A stretch of DNA of 64,000 nucleotides from Blastomonas ursincola (lineage in GTDB: Bacteria > Pseudomonadota > Alphaproteobacteria > Sphingomonadales > Sphingomonadaceae), in assembly GCF_013607875.1 (NCBI RefSeq), contig NZ_VDES01000001.1, positions 538,316-602,315 on the forward strand. The letters are read 5' to 3'. Below are positions 42,242 to 51,324 of the stretch, piece by piece. Within the stretch, counting starts at the first letter, position 1, and every line of letters starts with the position of its first letter. The notes under the pieces are model-generated. The model saw nothing but the letters and a program-made list of their open reading frames with translations. It was not told where the DNA came from and did not search any database. A program made the translations under genes and the position numbers.

Positions 42242-44281
42242 ATGGACACGATGATCGAACTGCCGGCGCTTCGCCGGTCGGCGGAGCTTGCGCCGAACAC
42301 CGTCGATGCCGACGCACGCACCGTCGAGGTGATCTGGTCGGCGGGCGCACGCGTCCGGAGGGCGAGTTTCTTTGGCGAGCCCTATGACGAGGAGCTGAGC
42401 CTCGACCCCGCCCATGTCCGGCTCGACCGGCTGAACGCGGGCGCGCCGTTCCTGAAGGTGCATGAGATCGACACGCTCGACGCCGTCATCGGCTCGGTGG
42501 TGCCCGGCTCGGCGCGGATCGAGAACGGCTGCGGCATCGCGCAGGTCCGCATCAGCGAGCGCGCCGATGTCGAGCCGATCTGGCGCGACATCCAGGCCGG
42601 GCACATCCGCGCGGTCTCCATCGGCTACCAGGTCCATCGCTTCGACATCTCGAAGCCAGACGGCGGGCGGGAGCTCTGGCGGGCGGTGGACTGGACCCCG
42701 TTCGAGATTTCAGCGGTCCCGGTCGGGGCCGACCCCGCCGCGGGCTTCCGCAGCCAGAGCCCGCTTGAAACCTGCGTCCTTCACCGCCGGGACGCGCCCC
42801 CTAACCCGCAAGGAGCATCCCCGATGACGGAGAAGACCCAGACCCCGGCCCCGACTGAAGAGGTCGTGGCCGAACCGACGAGCGAAACGGCAGCGACCGA
42901 GGAGATCACCATGACCGACACGCCCCCGAGCGCGGCCGACACGCAGACCCGCGCGCGTCCGAAGACCGCCAAGCCCGATACCCCGGATCCCGAGGCTGCA
43001 GCGAACCGCGCCCGCGAAGCCGAACGTGAGCGTGTCTCGACCATCTACGATCTGGCTGGTCGCCTGAACCTCGAGCGCGGCTTCGCCGAGGATCTGGTCA
43101 AGCGCGGCGTCAGCGTCGACGAGGCGCGTCGCCTGATCCTCGATCAGGTCGCAGCGAAGTCGGAGGAGACGCGGACCTTCGGCCAAGTCTCCGTCCCGCT
43201 CGGTGGCCGGGATGAGCGCATCACCCGCCGCGATGCCGTGGCCAATGCGCTGCTGCACCGGTACAGTCCGACGCTGTTCCCGCTTGAGGACGCTGCGCGT
43301 CAGTATCGCGGTATGACGCTGCTGGAACTCGCCCGCGAAAGCCTCGGCAATGCCGGGGTGAACACGCGCGGCCTCTCGCGTGACGAGGTCGCGACGCGCG
43401 CGCTGCACTCGACCTCCGACTTCCCCGAGATCCTCGCGGCCGTCACCAACAAGACCCTGCGCCAGGCCTACGAGGCCTACCCGCGGACCTTCGCGCTCTT
43501 CTGCCGCCAAGTGCTGGCGACCGACTTCAAGGCGATGCACCGCGTCCAGCTCGGCGAAGCCCCGCAGCTGCTGGAGGTTGGCGAGAGCGGCGAGTTCAAG
43601 CGCGGAACGCTCGGGGAGAGCAAAGAGAGCTACCGCGTGAAGACTTACGGCCGGGTCGTCGCCATCACCCGGCAGGTGCTGATCAACGACGATCTGGACG
43701 CCTTCACCCGGATCCCGGCGATGTACGGCAACTCCATCGCCCAGCTGGAGTCGGACGTGGTCTGGGGCATCATCACCGCCAACCCGGCCATGGCCGATGG
43801 CAATGCGCTGTTCCACACCACCCATAAGAACCTCGCGGGCACCGGCGCGGCGCTCGACGTCACCAGCGTGGGTGCAGCCCGCGCCGCCATGGCCAAGCAG
43901 ACGGGTCTCGACAAGAAGACGGTGCTCAACATCCGACCCGCCTTCCTGATCGTGCCGGCCTCGCTGGAGCTGAAGGCCGAGCAGCTGGTCGCGCAGAACC
44001 TCGTGCCCGCGTCGAGCGGCAACGTGGTGCCGCAGTCGATCCGCACGCTCGCGCCGATCAGCGAGCCGCGCCTCGACGCCGCCAGCGAGACCGCCTGGTA
44101 TCTGGCCGCCAGCCCCAACCAGATCGACACCATCGAGTACGCCTATCTCGAAGGCCAACAGGGCGCCTACATCGAGACGCGCAATGGCTTCGATGTCGAC
44201 GGGGTCGAGATCAAGTGCCGCCTCGACTTCGGCGCCAAGGCCATCGACTGGCGCGGCCTCTACAAGAACCCGGGCGCGTAA
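42242..44281 (+). CDS. Prohead protease / major capsid protein fusion
   Basis: A 679-aa polyprotein. Residues 1-190 are a U35-type prohead protease (FLKVHEIDTLDAVIGSVV, IRAVSIGYQVHRFD, WTPFEISAVPVGADP). Residues 195-280 are an acidic, Thr/Pro-rich scaffold-like linker. Residues 330-679 are a capsid protein (LARESLGNAGVNTRGLSRDE, HRVQLGEAPQLLEVGESGEF, VAITRQVLINDDLDAF). The protease presumably removes linker and itself during maturation. This fused form is known in some phages. Confidence 0.92.
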   Translation: MDTMIELPALRRSAELAPNTVDADARTVEVIWSAGARVRRASFFGEPYDEELSLDPAHVRLDRLNAGAPFLKVHEIDTLDAVIGSVVPGSARIENGCGIAQVRISERADVEPIWRDIQAGHIRAVSIGYQVHRFDISKPDGGRELWRAVDWTPFEISAVPVGADPAAGFRSQSPLETCVLHRRDAPPNPQGASPMTEKTQTPAPTEEVVAEPTSETAATEEITMTDTPPSAADTQTRARPKTAKPDTPDPEAAANRAREAERERVSTIYDLAGRLNLERGFAEDLVKRGVSVDEARRLILDQVAAKSEETRTFGQVSVPLGGRDERITRRDAVANALLHRYSPTLFPLEDAARQYRGMTLLELARESLGNAGVNTRGLSRDEVATRALHSTSDFPEILAAVTNKTLRQAYEAYPRTFALFCRQVLATDFKAMHRVQLGEAPQLLEVGESGEFKRGTLGESKESYRVKTYGRVVAITRQVLINDDLDAFTRIPAMYGNSIAQLESDVVWGIITANPAMADGNALFHTTHKNLAGTGAALDVTSVGAARAAMAKQTGLDKKTVLNIRPAFLIVPASLELKAEQLVAQNLVPASSGNVVPQSIRTLAPISEPRLDAASETAWYLAASPNQIDTIEYAYLEGQQGAYIETRNGFDVDGVEIKCRLDFGAKAIDWRGLYKNPGA

Positions 44282-44307
44282 CGCACCCATCCTGAATCCT
44301 GACATGC

Positions 44308-44335
44308 GGGCGGTCCTGACGGGCCGCCCTTCGTC
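44308..44335 (+). terminator. Weak terminator-like hairpin
   Basis: GGGCGG and CCGCCC arms (44308-44329) around TCCTGACGGG, followed by TTCGTCTTT. It lies after the capsid gene and could reduce downstream readthrough. Confidence 0.4.
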
Positions 44336-44355
44336 TTTCCAAGAGGATCAAGCCC

Positions 44356-44691
44356 ATGAAGAACTACGTCCAGCCCGGCAACACCATCACCCTGACCGCG
44401 CCCTATGCCGTCGTTTCCGGCGACGGCCTGCTCGTCGGCTCCATCTTTGGCGTGGCCGCGGGCAGCGCTGCCCTCGGCGAGACCGTCGAGGCGTCGCTCG
44501 TCGGCGTCTTCGACCTGAAGAAGGTCGCCTCGCAGGCGTGGGCCGCGGGCGACAAGGTCTACTGGGACAACACCAACAAGGAGGCGACGAAGACCGCCAC
44601 CGCCAATACGCTGATCGGCATCGCGACCGAAGCGGTCGCCGGTGGTGCCGGTGACGTCATCGGGCGGGTTCGCCTCAATGGCAGCTTCTGA
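44356..44691 (+). CDS. DUF2190 head decoration-like protein
   Basis: A 111-aa protein starting MKNYVQPGNTITLTAPYAV, followed by GVFDLKKVASQAWAAGDKVY, which identifies DUF2190. These proteins stabilise or decorate the capsid. It shares its last base with the next start. Confidence 0.9.
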   Translation: MKNYVQPGNTITLTAPYAVVSGDGLLVGSIFGVAAGSAALGETVEASLVGVFDLKKVASQAWAAGDKVYWDNTNKEATKTATANTLIGIATEAVAGGAGDVIGRVRLNGSF

Positions 44692-45002
44692 TGTCGGCCA
44701 TCGCCGCTGCGTTCCAGTCGCTGTTCGCCGACCCGAACATGGCGCGGGACGCGACCTACACGCCAAAGGGCGGCAGTGCCGTCTCCGTCCGGGTCGTCTT
44801 GCGCCGGCCCGACCGTGTCTTCGAATTCGGAGAGACACGGTTGCATGCCGCCACGACGCTGCTCGACATTCGCGTCGCCGATGCGCCCAGCCTTGCCGAA
44901 GGCGACGGGTTCCAGTTCGACGGCGTTTCCTATGTCGTCCAGGGAGAGCCGAGCCGCGACGCGGAGCGACTGATCTGGACGGCGGAGTTGCGCGAGGCAT
45001 GA
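44691..45002 (+). CDS. Head-tail connector-like protein
   Basis: A 103-aa protein (IAAAFQSLFADPNMARDATY, ADAPSLAEGDGFQFDGVSYV) of the small head-tail joining type often mis-annotated as a sugar transporter ATP-binding protein. It overlaps the DUF6441 gene by 4 nt. Confidence 0.8.
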   Translation: MSAIAAAFQSLFADPNMARDATYTPKGGSAVSVRVVLRRPDRVFEFGETRLHAATTLLDIRVADAPSLAEGDGFQFDGVSYVVQGEPSRDAERLIWTAELREA

Positions 45003-45658
45003 AGTTCTCGGTCAGCACGATCGGCGACATCGGCAAGATGATGGCCGACGAGATCAAGGCCGCCGAGAAGGCCGTCACTGCTGGGATCTCACAGGCCACC
45101 GAAGGCCTGAAGACCGAGCTCCGGACGCAGGTCACCTCGGCGGGACTGGGTCCGAGACTAGCGCGCACCTGGCGCGGACAAGTCTACCCCAAGGGCGAAG
45201 ACAGCATCCGGGCGGCGGGTCTCGTCTGGTCCAAGGCGCCGGGCATCATCCGCATCTACGAGGACGGCGCGACCATTCGCTCTAAGAGCGGCTTCTTCCT
45301 CGCGATTCCGACGGCGGCCGCTGGCCGGTACGGGGATGGCGGTCGGAAGATCACGCCGGGTGGATGGGAGCGACGGACCGGGCAACGGCTGCGCTTCGTC
45401 TATCGACGCCGCGGTCCCTCTCTCCTCGTGGCCGACGGGATGCGTGCCCGGACAGGCAAGCGTGGTGGCTTCTCTCGCGCGAGCGCTTCCGCACTCCGGA
45501 CGGGCCGAGGACTGGTGACCGTGCCGATGTTCATCCTGGTTCCGCAGGTCACCCACGCCAAGCGCCTCGAGGTGGCCGGCGCCGCCGAGCGCTGGGTGAG
45601 CCGGCTACCCAGCCTGGTCGTGCGCAACTGGATTTCTGATGGGGACGGGAGCCGCTGA
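44999..45658 (+). CDS. DUF6441 family tail-completion-type protein
   Basis: A 219-aa basic protein (AEKAVTAGISQATEGLKTEL, GIIRIYEDGATIRSKSGFFL, ERRTGQRLRFVYRRRGPSLL). I recognise DUF6441, which occupies the tail-completion or minor tail position in this gene order. The next gene starts at its last base. Confidence 0.78.
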   Translation: MKFSVSTIGDIGKMMADEIKAAEKAVTAGISQATEGLKTELRTQVTSAGLGPRLARTWRGQVYPKGEDSIRAAGLVWSKAPGIIRIYEDGATIRSKSGFFLAIPTAAAGRYGDGGRKITPGGWERRTGQRLRFVYRRRGPSLLVADGMRARTGKRGGFSRASASALRTGRGLVTVPMFILVPQVTHAKRLEVAGAAERWVSRLPSLVVRNWISDGDGSR

Positions 45659-46089
45659 TGTCTCGACGTGAACAGATCCTCGCCGCACTCGCGGCTGTTC
45701 TCGCGGGGCAGTTGGCGGCGCCGGTGCGGCGCAACGAGGTGCTGCCCGAGAAGGTGCCCGCCGCCGGTCTCGTCATCCTGCGCGATGGCGAACCCGGCGA
45801 ACCCGACATCACCCTCAATCCACGCGCCGAGTTCTATGCGCACAGGGTCGAGCTCGAAGTCTATGTGCCGCGGGATCCCAGCGGCGGCGGCGAAGCGGCA
45901 CTCGATCAGCTGCTTGGTGCGATCGGGGCCGCCCTGCGTGTCGATGAGACGCTCGGCGGCCTCGCAGAGAACCTGACGCCGTCAGCCCCGGAAACGGGTG
46001 CGCTCGCTCTCGAAGGAGCGCCGCCGATGCTGACCGCCCGGATCATCGTCACGATCGAATACCTGGTGAGCGATCCGCTCACCGCCTGA
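45658..46089 (+). CDS. Tail terminator-like protein
   Basis: A 143-aa protein (REQILAALAAVLAGQLAAPV, VELEVYVPRDPSGGGEAALD, LTARIIVTIEYLV) in the position and style of gpU-type tail terminators. Homologues are sometimes labelled acyl-CoA transferase without basis. It lies 40 nt before the tail tube gene. Confidence 0.72.
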   Translation: MSRREQILAALAAVLAGQLAAPVRRNEVLPEKVPAAGLVILRDGEPGEPDITLNPRAEFYAHRVELEVYVPRDPSGGGEAALDQLLGAIGAALRVDETLGGLAENLTPSAPETGALALEGAPPMLTARIIVTIEYLVSDPLTA

Positions 46090-46129
46090 CCCAACCACGA
46101 CCCAATCACGGACAAGACGGGAGTCATCC

Positions 46130-47401
46130 ATGCCCAAGGCGCGCGCATATGGCGCGGACGCCACCCTCAAGGCGTGCCGGGAGGCAAGCTACGGGGTCGC
46201 GCCGCTCACCGGCTATCAGAGCCTCGATTTCAAATCGACCGATCTCTCCTCTGCCCAGCCGCTCGGGGACGACCCGCTACTCGGACGCGGACGCAACGCG
46301 CAGGATCCCTATCGCGGCCTCATTACCGACGAGGGCCAGCTCGACATCCCGCTCGACTTGCGTGGAACGGGCTTCTGGCTGACGGGCCTGTTCGGAGACG
46401 CGGTGACCACGCCCACGAACGCCAGCGGCTCGATCGTCTTCGCCGTCAATCCCACGGCGGGCGACACGATCACCTTGAACGGTACGGTCTGGACGTTCGT
46501 CTCCGGTACGGCGGGAACAGGGGAGACGCAGATCCAGGGAACGGTCACGCAGACCGTCGATCAGCTGGTCAGCGACCTCAACGCTTCGGGCGATCCCGAA
46601 ATCGCCAAATGCACGTATTCGCGGCCGACGAGCACGCAGACGCTCGTGATCGTGTTCGACGCGGCAGGCCCGACCGGCAACAGCTTCACCCTTGCTGCAT
46701 CCGCTGGCGCCGTCTCGGGTCCCACGCTGACCGGCGGTGGCTACGCCCATGTCTGGGAGAGCGGTGCCGACGACATCCCGAGCTACACGATCGAAGTCGG
46801 CCATCCGAAGCTCACGACGCCGGTGTTCTTCCGTCACCTCGGCACGGTGATGGAGAGCATGAACTTCGAGATGGGCCAGGAGGGACCGGCAAATGCCCGT
46901 CTCCAGCTCGTGGCCCAAGGCGAGGAACGCTTCTCGGCGACGGTCGACGCCAATCCGACGGCCTACGCGCTCCGCCGCTTCAGCCAAGGGCGCGGCTTCA
47001 TCCGACGCGGCGGTGCGGCGCTCGCCGGCGTCACGGGCGGCAGCCTGACTTTCTCCAACAATCTCGAACGCGTCCGGGTCATCCGCGAGGACGGCAAGAT
47101 CGAGGCGGCCGATCCCACATTCGCCTCGGCGGAAGGATCGATGTCGGTACGCTTCGATGGCGCGACGCTTGTGGCCGAAGCCGCTGATGGCAATCCCGTC
47201 GCTCTGGAATACGGCTTCACCTTCCCGGAGGGCTACGCGCTTCGCTTCGAACTGCCGCGGGTCTTTCTGCCCAAACCCAAATACGCCGTTTCCGGCCCCG
47301 GCGGGGTCGAGGCAAGCTTCGACTGGCGCGCCGCCTACGATGACAGCGAAGGCACGATGCTGCGCGCTCACCTCCTGAACGACGTCACAAGCTACGCATG
47401 A
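46130..47401 (+). CDS. Phage tail tube protein with inserted domain
   Basis: A 423-aa major tail subunit. The tube fold is visible in YQSLDFKSTDLSSAQPLGDD, VFFRHLGTVMESMNFEMGQE and SLTFSNNLERVRVIREDGKI. Residues about 95-205 (GSIVFAVNPTAGDTITLNGT to AVSGPTLTGGG) form an extra beta domain of a kind seen in several phage virion proteins, probably exposed on the tail surface. Length exceeds the usual 300-residue form for this reason. Confidence 0.85.
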   Translation: MPKARAYGADATLKACREASYGVAPLTGYQSLDFKSTDLSSAQPLGDDPLLGRGRNAQDPYRGLITDEGQLDIPLDLRGTGFWLTGLFGDAVTTPTNASGSIVFAVNPTAGDTITLNGTVWTFVSGTAGTGETQIQGTVTQTVDQLVSDLNASGDPEIAKCTYSRPTSTQTLVIVFDAAGPTGNSFTLAASAGAVSGPTLTGGGYAHVWESGADDIPSYTIEVGHPKLTTPVFFRHLGTVMESMNFEMGQEGPANARLQLVAQGEERFSATVDANPTAYALRRFSQGRGFIRRGGAALAGVTGGSLTFSNNLERVRVIREDGKIEAADPTFASAEGSMSVRFDGATLVAEAADGNPVALEYGFTFPEGYALRFELPRVFLPKPKYAVSGPGGVEASFDWRAAYDDSEGTMLRAHLLNDVTSYA

Positions 47402-47411
47402 GGAGTCATTC

Positions 47412-47849
47412 ATGATCCGCCTGAACCTGTCGCGCGAGCCGAGCTGGCTCGACCTCGGACATGACGTGCGCGTGCGCGTCGCTCCCCTGACCACCTCGCT
47501 CATGGCCGCCGCCCGCAGTGATCCGGCGGTGGCTGCCTTGCCCGAAGGCGCGTCGAACGAGACCATCGCGGTCACCATGGCCAAGGCCCTGGCACGGCTG
47601 GTCGTGCTGGAATGGGAGGGGGTGGGCGACGCCGAAGGCAATCCGGTTCCGGTCACACCGGAAGGCATCGACGCGCTGCTGGACATCCTGCCGATCTTCG
47701 AGGCCTTCCAGCTCCGCTACGTGTCCAAGGGCCTGTTGCTGGAAGCGGAAAAAAACGGCTCCGCGCCCTCGCCGAATGGCATTTCAGCGGGGGCGACCAG
47801 TATTGCCGATCCTGCCGCGGCATTTGCGGTGAATGTCCCGCCGTCCTGA
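47412..47849 (+). CDS. Tail assembly chaperone, zero-frame product (gpG-like)
   Basis: A 145-aa protein (SREPSWLDLGHDVRVRVAPL, TIAVTMAKALARLVVLEWEG, IDALLDILPIFEAFQLRYV) between tail tube and tape measure, the position of lambda gpG. The normal frame continues past the slippery site at 47750-47756 to a low-complexity end. A share of ribosomes should shift to the -1 frame and make a longer gpGT-like protein ending at 48091. Confidence 0.82.
   Translation: MIRLNLSREPSWLDLGHDVRVRVAPLTTSLMAAARSDPAVAALPEGASNETIAVTMAKALARLVVLEWEGVGDAEGNPVPVTPEGIDALLDILPIFEAFQLRYVSKGLLLEAEKNGSAPSPNGISAGATSIADPAAAFAVNVPPS
47750..47756 (+). promoter_or_regulatory. Programmed -1 frameshift site
   Basis: A-AAA-AAC in the exact X-XXY-YYZ phase of the upstream gene (zero-frame codons GAA AAA AAC). 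After slippage the next codon is CGG in the frame that stays open for a further 111 codons. Confidence 0.78.
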
Positions 47850-48091
47850 ACCGTCCGCAGACGATCGAAGGCTGGCAGGTCTGGGATCTCGCCAAACGGC
47901 TCACGGGGCAACTGCGCGCCGTCCCCGGTGCGGTCCTCGGCCTCGACATGACGGCCGCGCTCGCCTGCGCGCATGCGCTTGGAGTGGACACCCTCGTCTG
48001 CGCGGAACTGCTGCCCGAGGTGGAGGGCATGATGGTGCGCGGACTGAATGCACAAATCAGGACTGATCAACAAGAGGCGGGGAGCGCGTAA
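47756..48091 (+). CDS. -1 frame extension of the tail chaperone (gpT-like, DUF7697-type)
   Basis: Reading in the -1 frame gives RLRALAEWHFSGGD, then a CRSCRGICGEC cysteine cluster, WQVWDLAKRLTGQL, VLGLDMTAALACAHALGVD and LLPEVEGMMVRGLNAQI. This is well-organised protein sequence, unlike a shadow frame. It lacks a ribosome site of its own. Fused to the first 115 residues of the zero-frame product it makes about 226 aa. The cysteine cluster may bind zinc. Confidence 0.78.
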   Translation, partial: RLRALAEWHFSGGDQYCRSCRGICGECPAVLNRPQTIEGWQVWDLAKRLTGQLRAVPGAVLGLDMTAALACAHALGVDTLVCAELLPEVEGMMVRGLNAQIRTDQQEAGSA

Positions 48092-48109
48092 GCGCGACAG
48101 GGAAAGACA

Positions 48110-50626
48110 ATGGCTGAGAAACGCGTCTCCGTTCGCCTTGCCGTGGTCGGAGGGCGCGAGGTCCGCGCCGAACTGCAGGGCATCGGCGATGCGGGGGAGC
48201 AAGGCTTCCGTCGGCTATCGCGGGAGATGGACGCTGCGAACAGCCGTGTCGCGGCCTTTTATCGGCGCGTGCAGATCGCGGCCGCCGCTGCGGCGACCGC
48301 CTTCGCCGCGGGCGCAGCGGCCATGATCCGCTCCGGCCTTCAGGTCGTCGATGCGCAGGCCAAGCTCGCCCAATCGCTCGGGACGACCGTCGAGAGCATT
48401 CAGGTTCTCGAACGAGCCGGCGAATTGGCCGGCGTGTCGATGTCCGGCATCGAGCAGGCGACCAAGGACCTCACCCGCCGCCTCAGCCAGGCGGCCGCCG
48501 GGACCGGTCCTGCCGTCGCGGCGCTCGAACGGCTCGGGCTTTCGGCCTCGGCCTTGCTGGCCCTGCCGCTGGATGAGCGTGTCGGTCGTATCAATCAGGC
48601 GATCGAGGACTTCGTGCCCGCGGCTGAGCGTGCAGCGGTCGCCGGGCAGCTGTTCGGGGAGGAAGGCAGCATCGCCATCTCCCGGATCGACACGGCGACC
48701 CTCCGGCAGGCGACACAGGACGTTCGCGATTTCGGCGTGGTCGTGTCCGAGCAGGACGCCGATCAGATCGAGCGGACGAACGATGCGATCTCTCGCCTTG
48801 GTCTGATCTGGCGCGGGCTGTCGAACCAACTCGCCGTTGCCGCCGCCCCGGCCCTCGAAGCCGTCGCCGACGCGCTGGCGGCAATCTCGCGCACGACCGG
48901 TCCGCTTGGTCAGGGCATTAGGCTCCTGTTCGACAACATCGGTCGGCTCGCCTCGATCGCTGCTGCCTTCGCCGCCTTCATCGCCGGACGATGGGTCGCC
49001 GGTATGGTTGTGGCCGCCGCCTCGGTTCGCGGTCTTGCCACAGCACTGGTCTTCCTGCGCGGCGCGTTGATCCGAACCGGCATCGGCGCGCTCATCGTGG
49101 CGGCGGGTGAGCTGATCTACCAGTTCGGTCGGCTGGTGCAGGCGACCGGCGGCTTCGGCGCCGCGCTCGGCCTTCTTGGCGACGTGGCAGCCGAGGTCTG
49201 GGACAGGATCGGATTGCTGGCCGGCGTCCTGAAAGCGCGCATCGACGCCGCCTGGAGCGGCATTCAAGCGAGCATCGCCGACGCGCTGCAGGCGTCGCTC
49301 GAGGCCGTCGTCACCTTCGGCAATCGTACCATCGGGACGTTTCAGGGTGCTTTCGATGCGATGGTCGTCATCTGGAGCAACCTGCCCCGGGCGATCGGCG
49401 ATCTGACGATCCAGGCGGCGAACGCGTTGATCGCCGGGCTGGAGTCGATGCTGAACGGCGCGGTCGAGGGCATCAACGGGCTCCTCGATGGCGTCAATGC
49501 CGGTCTGGCGGCGATCGGCATCGAGCGGACCATAGAGCTGGTGCCGGATGTCGATCTCGGCCGGATCGAGAACGAGTTTGCGGGCGCCGCAAGCCGGGCT
49601 GGCAATGCAGCGCGTGATGCCTTCGCCGCCGCGTTCGAGACCGATACTTTCGCGACGCCGGATTTCGGGCTCTCGGCTTTCGCCGAGGATGCGCGCGCTG
49701 CCGCCGACAGTGCCCGAGAGACGGCGACGGCGCTGGGAGAGGTGGCAGGCGCACCCCTTGTATCCGTCACGGCGCTCCGGGAGGCCATGGCGGGCGCGAA
49801 TACCGAAATCGACAATGCGGCAGGGGCGACGGAGCGGCTCGATGAAGCCTTCGCAGCCATTGCTGGTACCGGAGGCGATGCCGCAGGAGATGGAAAAGCC
49901 TCGGCCGGCTCCGCCGCACGCGCCGCGGAAGCGAGCCGGACCGTCGGGGAGGCAGCGGCTTCGGCGGCCACACAGGCGGCAACCGGCTGGGCGGCGGTTC
50001 GCGAAGAGCTGTCCCGCTACGCCAGCGAGGCGATGGATTGGGGCAAGGGGCTGGGAAGCGCTCTAAGCAGCGCCTTTCGCAGCGCAGAGGATGCCATCGC
50101 CAGCTTCGTGACCGGGGGCAAGATCGACTTCAAGGCGCTCGCCGACAGCATCCTCGCTGACATCACCCGCATCGCTGTTCGTTCCGCGATCCTCGGGCCG
50201 CTGGCCAATGCGCTCGGCGGAGGAAATGGAGGACTGCTCGGCGGCTTGTTCGGCGGTGCAGGTGGGCTGTTCGCCGGCATATTCCACCAAGGCGGCGTCG
50301 CCGGTGATCCCGCCCAGCAGAGGCTCGTCCCGGCACTCGCCTTTTCAGGCGCGCCGCGCTTCCATGGTGGTGGTTTTGCGGGCCTTCATCCTGGGGGCGG
50401 CCTGGCAGGGCTTCGTGCCGACGAGGTGCCCGCGATCCTGCAACGCGGCGAGATGGTGCTGTCGCGGTCTCAGCTCAACGCCATCGGCGCCGCACGCGAA
50501 ACCCGTCCGCCGGTCAACGTGGTGATGAACATTTCCACCCCGGATGCGGGCAGCTTTCGCTACGCCCAAGGGCAGATCGCCGCCGACGTCGCCCGAGCCA
50601 TGGAGCGGGCGCGCCGTAATCTATAG
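48110..50626 (+). CDS. Tail tape measure protein
   Basis: An 838-aa protein that sets tail length and escorts DNA entry. The N-terminal helical region includes FRRLSREMDAANSRVAAFYR. A hydrophobic cluster (SIAAAFAAFIAGRWVAGMVV, GIGALIVAAGELIY) lies near residues 282-345, then long Ala-rich coiled segments. The end (LQRGEMVLSRSQLNAIGAAR) is typical of siphovirus tape measures. Its stop overlaps the convergent ParE-like stop. Confidence 0.93.
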   Translation: MAEKRVSVRLAVVGGREVRAELQGIGDAGEQGFRRLSREMDAANSRVAAFYRRVQIAAAAAATAFAAGAAAMIRSGLQVVDAQAKLAQSLGTTVESIQVLERAGELAGVSMSGIEQATKDLTRRLSQAAAGTGPAVAALERLGLSASALLALPLDERVGRINQAIEDFVPAAERAAVAGQLFGEEGSIAISRIDTATLRQATQDVRDFGVVVSEQDADQIERTNDAISRLGLIWRGLSNQLAVAAAPALEAVADALAAISRTTGPLGQGIRLLFDNIGRLASIAAAFAAFIAGRWVAGMVVAAASVRGLATALVFLRGALIRTGIGALIVAAGELIYQFGRLVQATGGFGAALGLLGDVAAEVWDRIGLLAGVLKARIDAAWSGIQASIADALQASLEAVVTFGNRTIGTFQGAFDAMVVIWSNLPRAIGDLTIQAANALIAGLESMLNGAVEGINGLLDGVNAGLAAIGIERTIELVPDVDLGRIENEFAGAASRAGNAARDAFAAAFETDTFATPDFGLSAFAEDARAAADSARETATALGEVAGAPLVSVTALREAMAGANTEIDNAAGATERLDEAFAAIAGTGGDAAGDGKASAGSAARAAEASRTVGEAAASAATQAATGWAAVREELSRYASEAMDWGKGLGSALSSAFRSAEDAIASFVTGGKIDFKALADSILADITRIAVRSAILGPLANALGGGNGGLLGGLFGGAGGLFAGIFHQGGVAGDPAQQRLVPALAFSGAPRFHGGGFAGLHPGGGLAGLRADEVPAILQRGEMVLSRSQLNAIGAARETRPPVNVVMNISTPDAGSFRYAQGQIAADVARAMERARRNL

Positions 50627-50983
50627 CTTCGTTTTTACGTCACGCCGCAAGGCGGCGACCTGTTCCATAAAATCCGGAGTGAAACCAGCGATGATGCGTT
50701 CAATGTCGCGGCGCTGATGAAGGATGGTCAGAATGACGGTGCCGATATCGGTTGCGTCATAGACCACGAAATGCCGCCCCGCAGGAACCATGCGAAAGGG
50801 CGCCGAGCGATGCCGCCGCAGGAGTCCTTTCTCCGGCCTTTCCGCAACCGCCGTCATCGCGGCATAGAGCTTCGCCATATAGGCGCGCGCGGTCTCCTCT
50901 CCCCACTCTTCGAGAGAATGGCGATGGATGGCGCGAAGGTCGCCGGCCGCTCGGCGCGTGAGGTGAAAACGGGCGTTTGTCAC
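50621..50983 (-). CDS. ParE/RelE-family toxin
   Basis: A 120-aa toxin (FHLTRRAAGDLRAIHRHSLE, RPEKGLLRRHRSAPFRMVPA, HFVVYDATDIGTVILTILHQ, RRDIERIIAG) of the ParE type, which poisons DNA gyrase. Its start overlaps the antitoxin stop by 4 nt. The pair runs against the surrounding tail operon and the toxin stop overlaps the tape measure stop by a few bases. Confidence 0.9.
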   Translation of the reverse strand: MTNARFHLTRRAAGDLRAIHRHSLEEWGEETARAYMAKLYAAMTAVAERPEKGLLRRHRSAPFRMVPAGRHFVVYDATDIGTVILTILHQRRDIERIIAGFTPDFMEQVAALRRDVKTKL

Positions 50984-51249
50984 GACCAGCCGTTCGCTTC
51001 GCGCTCGGCCAGGGTTTTCATGTCGGTCTCGAAATCGCCGCTTGAGGCGAAGACGCGGCCCGCAGCGAGGTCGGTATAGCCTTCGAGAATGGCGTCCTGT
51101 TCGGCATGAAAGGCGCGGCGCTCCATGTCGCGGCGGATGAGGTCGCGGATATATTCGCTGGGGGTCTCATAGAGACCTTGCGCACCGACCATCCGGTCGA
51201 CGTAGTCGGCGAGCGGGCCGGACAGGCGGGCGTTGATGCGGGTGGTCAT
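50980..51249 (-). CDS. ParD-family antitoxin
   Basis: An 89-aa ribbon-helix-helix antitoxin from the ATG at 51249 (GGAGGA site upstream). The DNA-binding strand and helices (TTRINARLSGPLADYVDRMV, ETPSEYIRDLIRRDMERR) are followed by an acidic toxin-binding tail. It should repress its own promoter through the repeats at 51286-51324. Confidence 0.88.
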   Translation of the reverse strand: MTTRINARLSGPLADYVDRMVGAQGLYETPSEYIRDLIRRDMERRAFHAEQDAILEGYTDLAAGRVFASSGDFETDMKTLAEREANGWS

Positions 51250-51285
51250 GGCTTTCCTCCTGACTGACCTGGCAAGTCTGGCCTC

Positions 51286-51324
51286 TGTCGCCATGAAAGT
51301 CAAGTTTGTCGCCATAATTGCGAC
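51286..51324 (-). promoter_or_regulatory. ParD operator candidate
   Basis: TGTCGCCAT occurs at 51286-51294 and again at 51307-51315, exactly 21 bp (two helical turns) apart. The second copy is part of the inverted repeat GTCGC-CATAATT-GCGAC (51308-51324). A TTGACT -35-like box is read on the minus strand between them. Confidence 0.6.

Noticed and set aside
42710-44305. 531-codon minus-strand frame
   Set aside because: Shadow of the protease-capsid fusion gene.
47612-48091. Independent gene starting at the ATG 47612
   Set aside because: No ribosome site and the first 45 codons read as a shadow of the chaperone; the frame becomes protein-like only after the slippery site.
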